Translations under genes and position numbers: made by a program
The notes under the pieces: generated by a model
Told to the model about the DNA's origin: nothing
Database searches by the model: none
Seen by the model: only the letters and a program-made list of their open reading frames with translations
IMG/VR virus record: IMGVR_UViG_3300007735_000533
Coordinates: 1-25,605 of that record
DNA length: 25,605 bases
Reading direction: 5' to 3' (one strand)
DNA from: a virus
Part shown: one piece after another, positions 8,001-17,244 of the stretch
Numbering within the stretch: position 1 is the first letter of the stretch
How the letters are laid out: each line of letters begins with the position of its first letter

Positions 8001-11000
8001 TCAAATCAGGAAAACCTTCATAGAAAGCGCGCAATTTATTCATTGCAACCAAACGGGTTTGCGGTGCACGTAGTTCATCATCGTACAAACGTATATTTTG
8101 TTCTAAGTCATTCAACAATGATTCAGATTGAATCAACTCAAGATTTAATTTTCTTTTTGCTTTGTTGTGGGCAACAGCTGAAATTAATCCTTTTCTTAAT
8201 CTTTGTTGTGATTGGGACAATTCCATGGGAATTTGTCCCAATCTTTTTTCTAATCGTTTTACTGCTGCGCCGTCAGAAGCCCGCAAGTTTCTAACAACTA
8301 ACGGACTTCTTGTTTCTTGCGTTGGAAACAAGGCACGCCATTCTGAAGGCGTAAAAGTAATGTCGCCCATTGGTAATCCATTTGCGTCAATGGCTGTTCT
8401 TAACGGAGATGTCGTAGCATAATCACGAGCATTAAAAGGACGAACAGTTGAAGCAAGTCCATCCGACACAACTGCGTGCATATTTGTCGGAGACAAATAT
8501 TCACCATAATTAATTCTTTTTTTAATTTTAACAAAAGAAACATTTCCTTCGCGCATTCCTTTTTCAAGCGAAGATATGTAGTCTTTGTTTGGTACTACAG
8601 AAATTTGTATTTCGTCTGCAAAATTAAGTCCTGGTGCACCAAGCGCTCTGTTAGTTCCGTAAATTCTATCGCCAAGAAATCCAGCAAGTATTTCACGACC
8701 ACGCGATGAAATAGTTTCTCGTGCTGCATCGTTTATGTCAAGTAATGGGCTTGACGGCGGTAAAAGAACCTCTATGCTATCGGTGGCAAAAGAAACAGAA
8801 AATGTAGTTCCATATTCGGAACCATCAGAATTAACAGCTTTAATTTCTCCCTGTTGTATTCTTTTCATCAAATCGCTTTGAACAAATCTTGCAGAAGATT
8901 TGTTTGATTTAGAACCAGTTCGGCGCATTCTTAATGCGTTAGACTGCATTATAGCGTTTGAATCCAAAATTTCGGTGTCGTAAAGTTCAACACTGCCACC
9001 AAATCTTTGGTTGATTTGTTTTTCCAAAGACTTATCAAACATGTACGTGCCAGATTCGTACGACCAAATTGGTTGTCCAAATTCGTTCAAAACTTCATGA
9101 CCGTTAATTTGAGCTACATCATTAAGCCAAGAATTAAAATTTTGTTCTTGCTTAGCAATAACCTCAATTGGTTCCATTGTCAGGTTGTCAATTTGAGTTT
9201 TTAATGCTGTTAATTTCTTTTGCGCTGTTTCAAAAGATTTTAATTCAGTAATTAATTGTTTTTGTTTGGCCAACGCCCCAGTGATTTCTCTATCGCCCAA
9301 ATTCGCAAGAGTGTCTTCTAGTTCAGCAACTTGTTTTTTAAGGGTTGTTGAAATTTTTCCAGCTTTTATGTCCTGGATAATATCCAACAGTTTTGTGTTG
9401 GGGTTATAGGAATTTTTAATTAATGTTGACCACAACTCTTTGCCATATTTTCTTGAATAGTACAAACCCATTCTTTGTTGTTTTTTAGCCAACAAACCCT
9501 TTTGAGTTTCTCTTGTTAGTGTGGATGTTTCAATTTGTTTTTTGATTGAAGCAGCCATTTCTCGAAGCATCATTGCGTGACCAGTAGGACCCAACGCAAC
9601 ATTGAGTGGATTTTCCAACACAGATTTGGGGTCGGATAGAGAATCTTGCATTAAAGAAAATTGCGTGCTGCGTTTTTGCGCAGCCGCAATTCTTGCGTTT
9701 ACGTAAGAAGAACTTTCTGCCAATTCTTTTTTGTACATTTGTCCAGCTGGTGCTTTGACAATTTTCCCGCCACGAACTTTAGTTACGGAAAAATCTCCAC
9801 CAGGGATATTTTCAACACCACCAAAAATGTTAACAAAAAATGTTTGAATGTCGCGCGGAGTAGCATTTGGATTAAATGCATTTCTAAAATACTTAGGAAC
9901 CGTTAACTTTATGTTTGGTCCAAACTTAATAGCAGCAGCTCTTTTAGCGGAAACAGATTTTGTTTTTGTAATTGTAGGTTTAAAATCTTCAACAATTTTA
10001 TCCCAACGTGCTTGATATTTGTTTGCTAAATCTTTGTTGTCTGCAAGCAATTTAGATATTGATGTTTTTTCAAGCTTGCTACGTATGGCATTTGCTTGCT
10101 CTTCTACCGAAGCAACTCTTTTTGCTTCGGGAGTTCGATACATTGCGTTAAATTCGTTTTCTGAAACGCCAGCGGCTAAGGCATCTTCCAATGTTTCAAA
10201 TTCTGGTCTTATGCCGGGGCTCATTTGCGTAGGAACATCAGCAGCTGTTAAAACATCTTTATCGGTAATTCTTGACCTAGACAAATAGTCAATACGAGTA
10301 TTTGGATTTCTGGTTGTTTCGTCCGTTATTGAACCAACCCAATCGGTTAAAGATTTGTCTTGGTTATATATGTCGCCAATCGATGTCTGTTGACCAGTAA
10401 AATCTCCAGGTTTTCCTTTTGGAACATAGCCACTTGGTCCACCAACTAATTTTTTTGTTTTTATGTCGTAAACGGGTTCGCGACTTAGTCTAAAGTTTTC
10501 AACAATGTCCCTGATAATGTCTGCCCTAAGTGCTTGTCCAGCAGGCGTATTAGCCGCACGTTGCGGTTCCTGTTTTGACGATGGCAATAATTGTTTTAAT
10601 TGCCCAAAAAGAAATTCAAACGAACCATCTTCGTCTGTTAAAAATGCTTTTTCTATTTCTGTATTAAAAACCCTAACTTGGTTTTCGGGGGCCGTATTCC
10701 TAACGGCATTTTGTATTTTTTCCATTGTTGTCTTGGCGGCATTCATTCTTCTTACTGCATAATTGGCTTCTTGGCCTAATTGTTTACCCAACTGATTAAC
10801 CGCATACAAAGAAAATCTTTCATTGGGGACATAACCTAATGGGGCAAATTTTTCAGTTACGGCTTCCATAAACTTTGTAGTTTCGGAATGAATGTAATAC
10901 GAAATTGCAGCGTCTTGTGTTTCTAAAATAATTTGTCCAACACTTGCTCTTTGTCCTCTTGTGCCGGTTTTTGCACCAAATTCCCAGCTTGAAGTAGAGT

Positions 11001-14000
11001 CAATAATGTGGTCAAAATCAACCTGCTTTACACCAGCTTTGGTAAACAACGCTTTGCGTTGTTTTACCAAATCTTTTTGTTTAGCTAAATCTTTGTCTAA
11101 TTTTCCTACGATTGATTTTAACTCTGTTAGTTCTTGTTGTGTCAACGAAATGTTTTGTTGCAAAGCATATTGGCTTTGCACAAAACTTGGGTCAGCCGCA
11201 ATTGGCGCTTGTCCTTTTTTGACAATTGGCCTTTTGGGTGCAATTAACTCTTTTGCGTCTTGAATAACTTGTTGAAATCGATTAAATACTTCAGTATTGG
11301 AAATGTCATCTTCAAGTTCTTTGCTTAAGTTTATAAAAAATTCTCCAGCATCTGCTTCTCTTGCGTTAAGCGACATGCCTTTTGCCAAAAATTCACTATT
11401 AAAAGCGTTTCTAAGTTGTTCCCACGAAAGAGTGAGTCCAATTTCCTGTTGAGTATCGTAAACATCAATAAAATCGTCAATAAAATTATCGTAAAGTTCT
11501 TTGCCCCTAGTTATGTTGTTTGAAAGAGAACGCAATTCGTCTAGGTCTGCTGGCGAAATAGCACCACTTCTTGAATTTGCAATAGAAGTAAATTCATCAG
11601 CAAATTTTGCATAAGTGCTTGTTTCTGTTAGGGCGGTTATTTTGGCGGTTGTTTGAGTAATTCTTTGACCAATTTCCTCTAAGGCTTCATCAAGTTTGTC
11701 AAAATTTTTAATAAAATCTGGATTGCCATTAGCGGTTCTAATTACTTTTTCAACTTTGTCTTGGAATTCGTTTAGTTGTGTTAATTTTGCCAATGTTGTA
11801 TCAAATTTAGTTCTTAAGGATGGCGGAAAATTGGCAACAGAACCATATTTTTTAATGTCCCTCATCGCGTAATTGGAAATTACGCGACGAAGTGTCAATA
11901 CATCCGATACGGATGGGTTTGACGTTGCCAACACAGACCTAAACTCGTCAAAATCAACAAGAGTTTCAGAACCTTTTTTTCTTAAATCAGCTTTTCTAAA
12001 TAAATCTTCTGGGTCAATAATTGATTTTAAATTTTTTCCTTCTGCTGTTTCAAAATACCTAATGGCAAAATCACCCATTTTGTCATCTGTTTGAAAGCCC
12101 AAAAGAATGCGACCTTCGTCTGACGATGGCATAAGTAGTTTTGCTACCTGTTCTAATTCTGTTGGCAAATTGCTTGCAACCAATTTGCCTTCTTTTTCAA
12201 TCAACGTACCTGTTTCAAAAATTGAACGATTAAGAATATTGTTAACAACTTCGGCAAATTCATTGCCGACCATTTGTGTTAATTTAAAACGACGTTCCAG
12301 TAGTTCGTAATCAGCATTAATTTTGTTTAATTCGTCAAAAAAATTCTTTAAAGGCATTAGCATACTTGTTACTGGCTTGGCATATTTTTCGCCAATTTTC
12401 AAAGCATCTGCATCGCTTATAGCTTTGCTTCCCTTTAAAGTGTCTGCAAGAATGTTTTCTTCCGTGCTTGGAAACAAGGTACTTTTTAAAGCAGCGCCAT
12501 CAATGTTGGTGCCCAGCACATCATTAAATTGTTTTGCCGCATTTTCAATAAATCTATCTATCGTTCTTGATGATTTTTTATAATCTTCAAATACCGCTTT
12601 CATCAATTTGGTTGGGTCATTTGGGTCGTTAAAATCAAACAAAGATTCAAATTTTTCAACTCTTTTGTTGACATTCGCCCTTAGCGAATCAAGTTGTTTT
12701 AGAATGCCCTCAATTGAACCACCTATTTGATTTTGGTCGCTAGTCAATTTTTCAATAGCTTGTTTTCCGGCTTTTGCACCAATTGATTTGCTTTCTGTCC
12801 CAATTATTCGTTCTATTTCTTTTGTTGCAGAATTTATTCCATCAATAAGTTCTGTGGTGGCCCTAGAAACCGAACCACTAACTTCTGCTGTTTGATTGGC
12901 AAATTCATCAAAATATTCACTATCAATAATTGAGTGAGTTGTTCTTAATTTTCCAATATTGGATTTGACTAAAGAATCCGCATAGTCAATTTTTCCAACT
13001 TGCTCTCCATAAAATTTTCCATATCTTGAAAGAACGGCAGCAGCATCTGTTTCAAAAAAATCTCCAACAAACCCACCGTCTCTAGCAAGTTGATTAAGTC
13101 TGTCAATACCTTTGTCTATATCATCTTGTGTAAGAGCATGTCCAAACCAATTAGCTTTTCCGTCTGTTGATGGTTTTAGTTTTCTTGTTTTAAAAGAACC
13201 ATTTTTGTCAAATATGTCTTCTTTTAAAAATTTAAAAGTTGCTTCAGCGTATGGGTTGGTTGGGGTGGCCATGTAATTAATTGCCGCCTCAGAAGTCATG
13301 TGTGGCCAGTATTCTAAAATTTCTCCAACCTCTGCTTGTGGGTCAACAACCTTTAAACGTGCTTTTACGTCATTTATTGCGTTTTGAAGAACTGTTTGTA
13401 TTTTTACAGCATAAGCTTTTTCTTGAGCGCTTTTTGGCGCTCGAGCAAAACCCGCTTTGGGGTCCATGATTTGATAAACAGTTTTGCCGTACTCGTTGTA
13501 TTCTGGACCCTCAACAATGTTTTTGATTCCAGATATAAAAGTATTTCTTGCAACACCAGACACGGCACGCTTGCGTGTTTCCATGTTTAACAGTTGAATT
13601 GCTTCTTTTGCTTTTTGAGAATCCAATTTTCCCGTTGCTACACCAATTTTTAAATTTTTAATATAATCATCGCCTGTTGTAACCAAACGGTGCAATGCTC
13701 CACCAATTTTGGAGTTAACAAAAGTAGAACGTATTCCAAACGCACCAAAAGAAGCCGCGTCGGCTATTGCTCCAGTAAAAGGTAATTTAATTTTTGTGCC
13801 AGCAATGTACAAACCAGCCTTGTCAAGACCAGCCATTTTTGCAAACTCTGGAGTTGCTCCCAATCTGCCTTTGTAACCAATAGCGGCAACTTCATCTGCT
13901 GAACGGCCCATTCTTATTGCGTAGTCTGCTAGTGCGTTGCGCCCAGGAGCACCAGCAATTGCCGTTTTGCCTAATGCTGTTTTTAATGGAACACCATCAG

Positions 14001-14526
14001 CTATTGTTGCTAATTTGCCCGCACCAGCAGCGTATGGCCTAACCCAAAACATCGGGTCGGCAACAATGTCTCCAAACAAACCAAGAACGCGTCCACCCCA
14101 ACCCGCAACAGGAAATGCGGTACCAAATCCATAATCGTCTTTTCCAACCTGGCCAATCCAATCATCAAAAGACGCTCTAGTATTTGGGTCGTTGTCAAAA
14201 GCGTCTACCACCTCTCGCAAACCCGACACAACCATTCTGTGTGGGGTGTCAATTACTTTTAAACCACCAAAAATTGTTTTTGTAATTGGATTATTAAATA
14301 ACAAAGATTTGGGTGTGCCGTTTTTAGGAATACCGCCCGAAGACTTTATTGAATCAATTTTGTTTCGCAGGGTAGGGGCTTGCGCAATAGAGCCAATCGC
14401 ATAATCCCTATTTGCTATAATTGCATCTTGCAAACCCGTTCTTCGTGCCGGTGCCGATTGTGGAAAAGGTTTTACTTTTTGCAACGCTTCCAATAATTGA
14501 GAAACGTCGGCGTTTTGTTCAGCCAT
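5059..14526 (-). CDS. Giant virion-associated protein (3155 aa)
   Basis: A single intact frame of 3155 codons. Near the N-terminus are GRVLGLFGDIVADPMFW (about residue 145-160) and an EILEYWPHM element (about 400-410). Near the C-terminus are TLSPGFHVRNAYNN (about 2775) and VPFWMFASRNFPLHLQ (about 2920-2940). Similar N- and C-terminal elements occur in giant polyvalent or internal virion proteins of short-tailed phages, from memory of such families. The middle is dominated by long charged helices and coiled coils (glutamine-, lysine- and glutamate-rich). No transglycosylase, protease or polymerase motif was found. Position after the smaller internal-type proteins suggests a core or ejection protein delivered with the DNA, by analogy with T7 gp16 or the N4 virion polymerase, but no homology to either is claimed. 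Codons are clearly more AT-rich than in the capsid gene. Confidence 0.75.
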   Translation of the reverse strand: MAEQNADVSQLLEALQKVKPFPQSAPARRTGLQDAIIANRDYAIGSIAQAPTLRNKIDSIKSSGGIPKNGTPKSLLFNNPITKTIFGGLKVIDTPHRMVVSGLREVVDAFDNDPNTRASFDDWIGQVGKDDYGFGTAFPVAGWGGRVLGLFGDIVADPMFWVRPYAAGAGKLATIADGVPLKTALGKTAIAGAPGRNALADYAIRMGRSADEVAAIGYKGRLGATPEFAKMAGLDKAGLYIAGTKIKLPFTGAIADAASFGAFGIRSTFVNSKIGGALHRLVTTGDDYIKNLKIGVATGKLDSQKAKEAIQLLNMETRKRAVSGVARNTFISGIKNIVEGPEYNEYGKTVYQIMDPKAGFARAPKSAQEKAYAVKIQTVLQNAINDVKARLKVVDPQAEVGEILEYWPHMTSEAAINYMATPTNPYAEATFKFLKEDIFDKNGSFKTRKLKPSTDGKANWFGHALTQDDIDKGIDRLNQLARDGGFVGDFFETDAAAVLSRYGKFYGEQVGKIDYADSLVKSNIGKLRTTHSIIDSEYFDEFANQTAEVSGSVSRATTELIDGINSATKEIERIIGTESKSIGAKAGKQAIEKLTSDQNQIGGSIEGILKQLDSLRANVNKRVEKFESLFDFNDPNDPTKLMKAVFEDYKKSSRTIDRFIENAAKQFNDVLGTNIDGAALKSTLFPSTEENILADTLKGSKAISDADALKIGEKYAKPVTSMLMPLKNFFDELNKINADYELLERRFKLTQMVGNEFAEVVNNILNRSIFETGTLIEKEGKLVASNLPTELEQVAKLLMPSSDEGRILLGFQTDDKMGDFAIRYFETAEGKNLKSIIDPEDLFRKADLRKKGSETLVDFDEFRSVLATSNPSVSDVLTLRRVISNYAMRDIKKYGSVANFPPSLRTKFDTTLAKLTQLNEFQDKVEKVIRTANGNPDFIKNFDKLDEALEEIGQRITQTTAKITALTETSTYAKFADEFTSIANSRSGAISPADLDELRSLSNNITRGKELYDNFIDDFIDVYDTQQEIGLTLSWEQLRNAFNSEFLAKGMSLNAREADAGEFFINLSKELEDDISNTEVFNRFQQVIQDAKELIAPKRPIVKKGQAPIAADPSFVQSQYALQQNISLTQQELTELKSIVGKLDKDLAKQKDLVKQRKALFTKAGVKQVDFDHIIDSTSSWEFGAKTGTRGQRASVGQIILETQDAAISYYIHSETTKFMEAVTEKFAPLGYVPNERFSLYAVNQLGKQLGQEANYAVRRMNAAKTTMEKIQNAVRNTAPENQVRVFNTEIEKAFLTDEDGSFEFLFGQLKQLLPSSKQEPQRAANTPAGQALRADIIRDIVENFRLSREPVYDIKTKKLVGGPSGYVPKGKPGDFTGQQTSIGDIYNQDKSLTDWVGSITDETTRNPNTRIDYLSRSRITDKDVLTAADVPTQMSPGIRPEFETLEDALAAGVSENEFNAMYRTPEAKRVASVEEQANAIRSKLEKTSISKLLADNKDLANKYQARWDKIVEDFKPTITKTKSVSAKRAAAIKFGPNIKLTVPKYFRNAFNPNATPRDIQTFFVNIFGGVENIPGGDFSVTKVRGGKIVKAPAGQMYKKELAESSSYVNARIAAAQKRSTQFSLMQDSLSDPKSVLENPLNVALGPTGHAMMLREMAASIKKQIETSTLTRETQKGLLAKKQQRMGLYYSRKYGKELWSTLIKNSYNPNTKLLDIIQDIKAGKISTTLKKQVAELEDTLANLGDREITGALAKQKQLITELKSFETAQKKLTALKTQIDNLTMEPIEVIAKQEQNFNSWLNDVAQINGHEVLNEFGQPIWSYESGTYMFDKSLEKQINQRFGGSVELYDTEILDSNAIMQSNALRMRRTGSKSNKSSARFVQSDLMKRIQQGEIKAVNSDGSEYGTTFSVSFATDSIEVLLPPSSPLLDINDAARETISSRGREILAGFLGDRIYGTNRALGAPGLNFADEIQISVVPNKDYISSLEKGMREGNVSFVKIKKRINYGEYLSPTNMHAVVSDGLASTVRPFNARDYATTSPLRTAIDANGLPMGDITFTPSEWRALFPTQETRSPLVVRNLRASDGAAVKRLEKRLGQIPMELSQSQQRLRKGLISAVAHNKAKRKLNLELIQSESLLNDLEQNIRLYDDELRAPQTRLVAMNKLRAFYEGFPDLNKAKDWVNGQIRNGQKLNITNIEAIPDDVLLRRETLKSIWDNSDYGKHMRQKEQLEKQLTEEFDKTYPLVAQERDILSYHDSLVEEAIQLEKRFAAVDVPAMMEKRARFQEQLQESGFAFNAFAAPGNEKKAIYDRIRAEAEELFAGIPAQTQVDQYGKTADFYVTNQILDTFGGEAQIDNYVLEKLTEMFGREGAAKMMLQTEFDTASTVAFADYAEDVARKAQLNVAERMQQLQPIDFQFQTAIAGNNVEIIDPVTREIFQIRQGEELDALRVIRATKQADLNDMISAMTNLRADVAFTFSKIIKRLRPGYIEQVTKYKKTLNLLNQYADEAISVPKNLGILEEPISLRGPATGVVGAREGLSDATYARLFDDVKQPKDVRDNLIRQAEMQTESEQIENLFKNISNLEAKYATKLGVKSKIDEQLNTLSVTTKKLEESKNRVNNLMKLSDGATQQEIDEANEIIDESIALIAQIRSEANLGAESTGFLPRELRKVMLDLNKKRANYSKALLDSENLDFAAEGIVADFGTNNLPMKQVLEEFDNGWAQLSSAFPSIYVPESVAEIFNNVHRLQDPAIVVAMQRSLGSYNKFFKTYATLSPGFHVRNAYNNVFVHLAGGESFKWIPEALSVIKKWEIAQGNKITWEEFISKLSPEQSRRALIARDAVVASGDGLYDSVNADLAFGSKLTNWKLPQLSKRAGHWSDYVSRFTYAYSAAANGGDFLDVTARVQKYFIDYSTKSNLDKVMTQIVPFWMFASRNFPLHLQNVYHNPRVYQAYRAIRQNMSEKDNEQNNDIVPSWLRESGAWKLPIVGNWYMTPDLGFMRIQTEVNRLQDPKRFLADVTPALRLPVELAGDRRFFANKKFSKVPIEAKEGTALNVLQPLLQAFGYGQTGPGGKQFVSDKASYALMNLLPFLGQAERLSATTSPNVGDASPNSLLGYLGLPMRQNTPQMQMSELTAQKLAMQEALAAYNAVNKPQG

Positions 14527-15657
14527 TTATCCGCCTGCAAGTTTTAATACGATAGCTCTTTGAATCATCTCATCCAAGAATGGTGTTCTTCCAGATTTTT
14601 CTGCTTTTTCTTGGAAAAATCTAGCAGCACCCGCTTTTCTTAAAGCAAGACTTTCTGGCGTATTGCCGGCAAGTTTTGCTTTTTTCATATCAAAGGGAGC
14701 TGATGACATAGGTGTTGTACTTCCCTTTGCATAACGGCGAGGAACATTTTTTTGAGCTTCTTGTTGAGCTTGTGTTTTTGCCAAAGCCTCAATCATGTCG
14801 GATGTTTTAAATTCTTTGGTGTTTGGCGCACCAACAAAACTAACTGTGTCAGCAACATTTTCGGAATAACGTTGTCTTGCCGCATCTCTTGCATCCAATA
14901 AAGTTTGATACTCCAAATCGTATGTATCTGGGTTTTCTTTAATAAATTTATCTAATGCTTTTTGAGCATTTATTAATTCATCAGATTTTACCGAAACATT
15001 TTTTTCAGCAGTTTCTACATACTCTTGTGGAGCATTAACATTTGTTAAATTTGGCCTATAGGCGGGAATTGGTTGTGTTTTGTTTGTAATTAAATTATTT
15101 GGCATTTGACCTGGTGCATAATTTCTTTTTAATTTATATGGATTTGTTTGTGTTTCTTTTTCCATTTTTGCAAACAACTGAGCCATCTGTGGCTGATAAA
15201 GTTGTTCCGCATTATAACGAACGTTAGGGTCTGTAAAACCAGCTTTTGCATAAGGACTGTCCATTTGAGCCGTAATTGATGCCAAATCAAATGCTCGTTG
15301 TTCTGATTCTAATTTTTCCGCCAAAGCAATTAATTCTTGAGAATCTTTTTGTGAACTATTTGGGTCTGCCGAAAATTTTTCTAAAATTTCTTGTTTTACA
15401 ATCATTGCAGGTACGCCATTTTGAATTGATTGTGCAATAGCTGCTTCGTCTGAATCTGGTGCGTAATATTGATTTATTTGAGCCCATGTTGGTTTATGTT
15501 TGTATTCTAAAAACGCAGATTGTTGTGTTGGATTCTGGCCGTAAGTGCCGCTCAACACCCCAATCATCGGGTCAAACAAACGGTTGTAGTCGCTTGAATC
15601 TAGCTGGCCCTTTTGGTTTAAACTAGCCAGTATTAAGGCTATTAATTGCGGGTCCAT
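14527..15657 (-). CDS. Putative internal virion protein (about 376 aa)
   Basis: A helical, glutamine- and alanine-rich protein. The frame opens at 15738, but the first 27 codons lie inside the 377-aa gene; the ATG at 15657 begins 19 bases after that gene's stop and is preceded by AAAGGA about ten bases away, so I prefer it (376 aa). The N-terminal part is hydrophilic, the middle has polar spacers (QTNPYKLKRNYAPGQ), residues about 240-300 look like a coiled coil, and the C-terminus is basic. No catalytic motif is visible. Its stop directly abuts the giant gene (TAA then ATG), so the two are coupled. Together with the 144- and 377-aa proteins it probably forms part of the virion interior or the ejection apparatus; this is inference from order. 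Confidence 0.6.
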   Translation of the reverse strand: MDPQLIALILASLNQKGQLDSSDYNRLFDPMIGVLSGTYGQNPTQQSAFLEYKHKPTWAQINQYYAPDSDEAAIAQSIQNGVPAMIVKQEILEKFSADPNSSQKDSQELIALAEKLESEQRAFDLASITAQMDSPYAKAGFTDPNVRYNAEQLYQPQMAQLFAKMEKETQTNPYKLKRNYAPGQMPNNLITNKTQPIPAYRPNLTNVNAPQEYVETAEKNVSVKSDELINAQKALDKFIKENPDTYDLEYQTLLDARDAARQRYSENVADTVSFVGAPNTKEFKTSDMIEALAKTQAQQEAQKNVPRRYAKGSTTPMSSAPFDMKKAKLAGNTPESLALRKAGAARFFQEKAEKSGRTPFLDEMIQRAIVLKLAGG

Positions 15658-15676
15658 ACGCCTATAGTCCTTTTCG

Positions 15677-16810
15677 TTACCTGCCCCGTCGCGCGTTAAG
15701 CGCGTCAAGGAGTTCTTGAGCATCTTGGCCACGGGCATTCTCGTGAAGATTGGCTAATTGTTGGGCAACCAATGGACTAATTGGTGGCGCAACTGGTCTA
15801 TTTACATCATATGACGTGCTAACAAATGGCGGTGCAGTTGGTGCAGTTGGTGCAGTTGGTGCAGTTGGTGCAGTTGGTGCAGTTGGTGCAGTTGGTGCGG
15901 TACCAGTTAATTGAGAAATGGTTTGAGCCAATTCTTGTGCCAAAGCATTACGTTTTTCTTCAACGCCAAACCGTGATTGGTAAACGGCTTGTTGCAACGC
16001 TGCAAGCGCTTGCGCTTGCGCGTTTTCAGCTTGGCTTGTGTATCCAGCACGTTCTTGCCCCAAACCAGTATTAAACAACAATTGTGCCATTTGGGATTCT
16101 GCGGCACGCGACCCAGCACCTTGCTGCGCAAGTGCGCTAAGTGTGTTAGCAAGATTTTGAAAATTAGCAGCACCTTGTTGTGCTTGCAACCTGTCCGCCT
16201 GTATTTGTCCCTGCACAGGCATATCAGATACACCATAAGCGCTTAGGTAATCAGTCAAAGCATCTGGCGCAGTACCAACCTGTGCGGTCATTCCAGCGTA
16301 TGGATTGTTTTGGTTTGCTGCCAAATACGCATTCAAGGCAGAATATCCTTGGTCGCCAAGTCCTCTAGCGACGTCGTAACCCTGACCTATGTTGGTTAAC
16401 GCCCTGCCGTATGCGTCAGTAACTCCAGCCTCGCTTACCTTGCCTTGGTCTGCAATCATTTTTAATAAGGCATCAAAGCCTGTGTTGTAGGAACCGCCTG
16501 TGTAATAATCAGACAAACCAGATGCTTTTCTTGCGTCTACCGCTTTTTCGTAGTTAAACTTGTCTCGAGCAAGTGCGTCTGATGCGTTGGTTCCCGAACT
16601 GCGAGAACCAAAAAGTTTCATTATTTCTGCCATAGAGTAACCAGGTTCGTTGGTAATTGGAACCCCAGTTAAACCGCTAACTTGAGCCTCTTGATATCCT
16701 CTAAGTTCTGGGTCAGCCGGCAAAGTTGGGAACTGTGAAGTAACCCTAGTTTTTGGTGTTGCGCCAGGTTTCCAAACCCAAACAGAACCATCTTGTTTAA
16801 CGTTTGACAT
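15677..16810 (-). CDS. Putative internal virion protein with Thr-Ala-Pro repeat (377 aa)
   Basis: A 377-aa protein. Residues about 1-90 are mixed with PG-containing loops, 90-200 are glycine/alanine/tyrosine-rich, and 210-300 form a long alanine- and glutamine-rich helical region (coiled-coil-like). A rigid linker of repeated Thr-Ala-Pro triplets follows (about residues 303-327), then a proline-containing stretch and an alanine-rich helical C-terminus. The start ATG forms TAATG with the preceding stop, with AGGAG six to seven bases upstream. The helical alanine-rich composition and the position before the giant gene suit an internal core or ejection protein. The linker is encoded by tandem 9-base repeats and may vary in length. 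No homologous family is recognised with confidence. Confidence 0.6.
   Translation of the reverse strand: MSNVKQDGSVWVWKPGATPKTRVTSQFPTLPADPELRGYQEAQVSGLTGVPITNEPGYSMAEIMKLFGSRSSGTNASDALARDKFNYEKAVDARKASGLSDYYTGGSYNTGFDALLKMIADQGKVSEAGVTDAYGRALTNIGQGYDVARGLGDQGYSALNAYLAANQNNPYAGMTAQVGTAPDALTDYLSAYGVSDMPVQGQIQADRLQAQQGAANFQNLANTLSALAQQGAGSRAAESQMAQLLFNTGLGQERAGYTSQAENAQAQALAALQQAVYQSRFGVEEKRNALAQELAQTISQLTGTAPTAPTAPTAPTAPTAPTAPTAPPFVSTSYDVNRPVAPPISPLVAQQLANLHENARGQDAQELLDALNARRGR
15831..15902 (-). repeat. Tandem 9-bp repeat encoding (Thr-Ala-Pro)n
   Basis: On the plus strand, the unit GGTGCAGTT occurs seven times without change from 15831 to 15893, followed by one diverged copy (GGTGCGGTA) to 15902. 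Read on the minus strand it encodes seven to eight Thr-Ala-Pro triplets in the 377-aa virion protein. The lack of silent change between copies implies recent expansion or active slippage. Confidence 0.9.
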
Positions 16811-17244
16811 TATATTGCTCCTGCTCTACGTGCATAAAGCTGACGTGCAGCGTCAGCAATAGTTTGTGCTTTTTCTGATTCCATATCTGCCAATTGATTT
16901 CTAAAAGCCTCAAGCCGTTGGGCTTCGGTTAGGTCGTACATTCGTTGTTGTTCTAATTGTTGTTGGTCAAATTCAGAAAAACTACGAGCGCGTTGTTTTG
17001 CAAAATCTTGCAAACCACGCGCAAACAAACCAGAACGAACATTGGGACCAACCATGCCACGGCGAGAATATCCCGACACAACTCGTGGCTGTGCTTTGTT
17101 GTATTCTTCTGTCATTCCTTGACGTTCGCGAGTACCACGTTGTTGTGAAAGAAAGTTAGCGTACGCATTCATGGCGCCTGTTGCGCCATATTGCTGTGTG
17201 TACCCGCGCCTGCGAGCTTCGTAGTCGGCTGGATTGTAAGCCAT
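16810..17244 (-). CDS. Putative small virion-associated protein (144 aa)
   Basis: A 144-aa protein, arginine- and glutamine-rich. The N-terminus is tyrosine/arginine-rich with a YARRRGYTQQYGATGAM-like pattern; a helical second half follows with long charged stretches (FDQQQLEQQRMYDLTEAQRL). It has no signal peptide or membrane segment. The start is supported by AAAGGA about eight bases upstream and by a TAATG junction with the preceding 57-aa gene; the same junction links it to the following gene. Position among the internal-type proteins suggests a structural or ejection role, as for T7 gp14, but no sequence similarity is claimed. Confidence 0.6.
   Translation of the reverse strand: MAYNPADYEARRRGYTQQYGATGAMNAYANFLSQQRGTRERQGMTEEYNKAQPRVVSGYSRRGMVGPNVRSGLFARGLQDFAKQRARSFSEFDQQQLEQQRMYDLTEAQRLEAFRNQLADMESEKAQTIADAARQLYARRAGAI

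Noticed and set aside
6034-14404. Many plus-strand frames of 60-115 codons opposite the giant gene
   Set aside because: They show the biased, Ser/Phe/Cys-rich composition expected opposite an AT-rich lysine/glutamate-rich gene, and lack ribosome sites and consistent spacing.
15658-15738. N-terminal extension of the 376-aa virion protein
   Set aside because: It overlaps the 377-aa gene, while an ATG with AAAGGA upstream begins just after that gene's stop.
15826-16074. Plus-strand frame with repeated Val-Gln-Leu triplets
   Set aside because: It is the reverse reading of the Thr-Ala-Pro repeat in the minus-strand virion gene and has no ribosome site.
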